Origin: a virus | Reading direction: 5' to 3' (one strand) | DNA: 39,841 nt | Virus record (IMG/VR): IMGVR_UViG_3300021375_000066 | Span: 1 to 39,841 of that record | Part shown: piece after piece, positions 37,780-39,841 of the stretch | How positions within the stretch are numbered: position 1 is the first letter of the stretch | Layout: each line of letters starts with the position of its first letter | Position numbers and translations under genes: made by a program | Notes under the pieces: model-generated | What the model was told of the DNA's origin: nothing | Databases searched by the model: none | The model's input: the letters and a program-made list of their open reading frames with translations, nothing else

Positions 37780-38826
37780 ATGTCAGAGACTACAAATGCG
37801 TCTGCTGAAAAATCACCTTTTGATGCTTCTTTTGGTTCGTCCGAAGAAGCAGAAAATGCCTTTATGTCTCAGTGGGAATCCGCTGAAAAGCCAGAAGAAA
37901 ACGAGACTAAAGACGACGCTAAACCTGTTGATGAAGTTAGAGCAGCAGAAGAAGCGCCTGATCAAGAAGAAGTTAAAGAAGAAAAAGCAGACCTTAAAGA
38001 AGAAGACTCAGATCAATACGAATATGTAACTGTTGAAGTTGACGAAGATGGCAATGAAACTATTGTCGACGAGGAAACACCTAAAGCTATTATTGCTGAA
38101 GATAATATGGTTACAAAAGTTAAAGTAGGAAATGACGAGTTAGAAGTATCTGTTAAAGATCTTAAACGATTACATGGTCAAGAAAAATCTCTAACAATAA
38201 AATCGCAAGAAGTTGCTACTCAACGAAAAGCACTTGAAGACAAATCATTACAATACGAAGCGTCCTTACAAAAGCTTATGGAAAAAGCTCAGGATCGTTA
38301 TAAGCCATACGCAGAAGTCGACATGTTAGTGGCTGCAAAAACTATGAGTGATGATGACTTTATGCAATTAAGACGAGAGTCTCAAATGGCTAAAGAAGAT
38401 TTAGATTTTTTTACTCAAGAAGCATCTAAGTATGCTCAACAAGTAAAAAATGACTATCATAAAAGACTTCAAGAAGAAGCATCAAAAACTATAAAGGTAC
38501 TCCAAGAACGAGTTCCTGATTGGTCTCAAAACTTATACAGTGATGTTAGATCATACGCTATTAATCAAGGTTTAACAGCTGAAGTTGTCGATACTATTGT
38601 CGAACCTACAGCTATAGAAATGATGATTAAAGCTATGAGATACGATCAAGGTAAAAAAGTTGCCACACAAAAAAGAGTTGTGAGGAAACAAAAACGAGTT
38701 TTAAAATCAGGTACTAGTAATCCAACCACAGCTAAAAAAAGACAAAGTGACGCTATGGATAAATTACATAGATCAGGATCTACCGATGATGCAACAAATG
38801 CTTTTCTATCAAAGTGGCAAAAATAA
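37780..38826 (+). CDS. Scaffolding protein
   Basis: 348 residues, just before the capsid gene. Scaffolds guide prohead assembly and then leave. The N-terminal third is very acidic and disordered, followed by VTKVKVGNDELEVSVKDLKR and a long coiled-coil (IKSQEVATQRKALEDKSLQY, to about residue 240), then a basic C-terminus (RVVRKQKRVLKSG) that would bind capsid protein. Residues 20-32 (SSEEAENAFMSQW) and 334-346 (STDDATNAFLSKW) are near-copies, an unusual pair of matching end motifs. Confidence 0.9.
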   Translation: MSETTNASAEKSPFDASFGSSEEAENAFMSQWESAEKPEENETKDDAKPVDEVRAAEEAPDQEEVKEEKADLKEEDSDQYEYVTVEVDEDGNETIVDEETPKAIIAEDNMVTKVKVGNDELEVSVKDLKRLHGQEKSLTIKSQEVATQRKALEDKSLQYEASLQKLMEKAQDRYKPYAEVDMLVAAKTMSDDDFMQLRRESQMAKEDLDFFTQEASKYAQQVKNDYHKRLQEEASKTIKVLQERVPDWSQNLYSDVRSYAINQGLTAEVVDTIVEPTAIEMMIKAMRYDQGKKVATQKRVVRKQKRVLKSGTSNPTTAKKRQSDAMDKLHRSGSTDDATNAFLSKWQK

Positions 38827-38859
38827 ATTAACGTCATTTTTAGAGAAGGATAAAATTAA

Positions 38860-39789
38860 ATGGCTACATGGCAAACCTACCAAGAAGTAGGTATAAAGGA
38901 AGATATTTCAGATATTATCTCTAATATTTCTCCAACCGCGACACCTTTCCAATCATCAATTGGTAAAGAAAGCGTAAGTAATACTTTGTTTCAATGGCAA
39001 GAAGATTCACTAGCTTCAACTGCAGAAAATGCAAGAGTTGAGGGAGCTGACTTTTCTGACGCTACATTAACACCAACTACTATGAGATCAAATTATACTC
39101 AGATTCAATCTCATACTATTAAAGTCTCAGCAACTTCAGATGCAGTCGATGCATACGGAAGGGCCAAAGAGACAGCCTATCAACTTTCAAAGAAAGCAGC
39201 AGAATTCAAACGAGATATAGAATTCAACTTGGTAGGTAATAGAGCAACTGGTGGTAATAACGCTGCAGTCGGTAACGCTACTACTGCAAGATTTACTGCT
39301 AACTGTTGGGGTAATGATGCAGCTTCAAATGCAATGATTGCAAATAAAGTTGATGCAGGTACTTCAGCAACACTATCTGAGGCTAATATATTGTCTCTAG
39401 GTGATGCTCTTTATGATGATGGTGCAGAAGCATCTATCCTTATGATTAAGCCTGCTGACTCAACTGTTATTGCTGGATATACTCGATCAGCAGTTGGAAG
39501 TGGAAACGCTAGACAAGAGCACTTTTCAAACGGTGGTAGAACTCTTGTGAACGTTGTTGATGTATATATTTCTCCATACGGTGAATATAGAGTTGTAATG
39601 AATAGGTTTATGAGACCTGACGTTGCATTCTTATATGATCCTTCAGATTGGAAAATAGCAGAACTACGTCCAATGACTAGAGAATTACTTGCTAAGACAG
39701 GTGATGCAGATACCCACGCATTGGTAACTGAATATGGCTTAAAGCACGCTAACTATAACTTATCCGGTTATATTTACGACTTAGCTTAA
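38860..39789 (+). CDS. Major capsid protein (SU10/DUF5309-like)
   Basis: 309 residues. The opening ATWQTYQEVGIKEDISDIIS, then NISPTATPFQSSIGKE, with QWQEDSLASTAENARVEG, SHTIKVSATSDAVDAYGRAK and YQLSKKAAEFKRDIEFNLVG, fits the SU10-type capsid family (DUF5309), an HK97-fold group, and not the T7 gp10 family. YISPYGEYRVVMNRFM and TGDADTHALVTEYGLKHANY near the end are also typical. It is expressed together with the scaffold. A terminator follows. Confidence 0.9.
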   Translation: MATWQTYQEVGIKEDISDIISNISPTATPFQSSIGKESVSNTLFQWQEDSLASTAENARVEGADFSDATLTPTTMRSNYTQIQSHTIKVSATSDAVDAYGRAKETAYQLSKKAAEFKRDIEFNLVGNRATGGNNAAVGNATTARFTANCWGNDAASNAMIANKVDAGTSATLSEANILSLGDALYDDGAEASILMIKPADSTVIAGYTRSAVGSGNARQEHFSNGGRTLVNVVDVYISPYGEYRVVMNRFMRPDVAFLYDPSDWKIAELRPMTRELLAKTGDADTHALVTEYGLKHANYNLSGYIYDLA

Positions 39790-39795
39790 TTAATT

Positions 39796-39841
39796 ATGGG
39801 GCGTCTTGATTTAGCTCTCCTTGCAAGGCGTCCCATTATTT
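39796..39841 (+). terminator. Terminator after capsid gene
   Basis: Stem arms ATGGGGCGTCTT (39796-39807) and AAGGCGTCCCAT (39825-39836), 12 pairs with two G-U, loop of 17, followed by TATTT at the window edge. It gives a strong stop after the highly expressed capsid gene. Confidence 0.85.

Noticed and set aside
1-39841. The window as a complete, circularly closed phage genome
   Set aside because: The left edge lies inside a reading frame and the right edge in non-coding DNA after a terminator; no terminal repeat is visible and a head-tail adaptor gene is missing.
1-39841. CRISPR array, insertion sequence or transposase
   Set aside because: No regularly spaced repeat array and no transposase motif was seen on either strand; the only dispersed repeats are promoter-like motifs and hairpins.

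Overview
The window is most of the genome of a temperate, short-tailed (podovirus-type) marine phage. It is AT-rich, densely packed and has overlapping genes. It encodes a T7-type RNA polymerase and T7-type replication proteins, and a tyrosine integrase beside a tRNA-Arg(ACG) fragment that serves as attP. Low GC, C1q-like tail proteins and the gene set suggest a marine alphaproteobacterial host, possibly SAR11; the host is an inference. The left edge cuts a tail-type gene and the right edge lies just after the capsid terminator, so sequence (probably including a head-tail adaptor) is missing between the ends.

Layout: 1-2118, a truncated tail gene and four short tail/fibre proteins. 2118-3786, lysis (GH24 lysozyme with holin-like proteins). 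3896-4842, integrase and attP. 4967-7938, winged-helix regulator and T7-like RNA polymerase. 7925-15511, replication and nucleotide genes: gp2.5-like SSB, gp3-like endonuclease, a ThyA-fold enzyme with the dCMP-type Asp, dNMP kinase, MazG-like pyrophosphatase, gp4-like primase-helicase, gp5-like polymerase, gp6-like exonuclease, DUF3310. 15512-15847, a non-coding region with a large hairpin, a terminator and promoters. 15848-17946, B12-dependent ribonucleotide reductase and tiny genes. 17954-21537, eleven small minus-strand genes in promoter-gene-terminator units. 21538-21919, divergent AT-rich region. 21920-39789, the structural module: S74-chaperone fibre, tail proteins, ejection proteins, TerS, TerL, portal, scaffold and an SU10-like capsid. 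The structural proteins are not T7-like, so the genome is a mosaic.

The most interesting gene is 27974-33217. It encodes a 1747-residue presumptive ejection protein that ends in what looks like a second single-subunit RNA polymerase. All catalytic motifs (DxxGR, Asp, K-x7-Y, HD) are present in T7 order, behind ART-like and HExxH zincin-like segments. It resembles in concept the virion RNA polymerase of phage N4, but here it sits in a roughly 40-kb phage that also encodes a T7-type polymerase.

Two promoter families fit two polymerases. Three sites closely match the T7 promoter with identical spacing (before integrase, RNA polymerase and RNR). Eight copies of an unrelated motif (TTTCAKACGCANATTT followed at fixed distance by a TATAAT-like hexamer and G) precede the minus-strand units, the integrase and a candidate ncRNA. 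Which enzyme reads the second family, host RNA polymerase or the putative virion polymerase, is the main open question.
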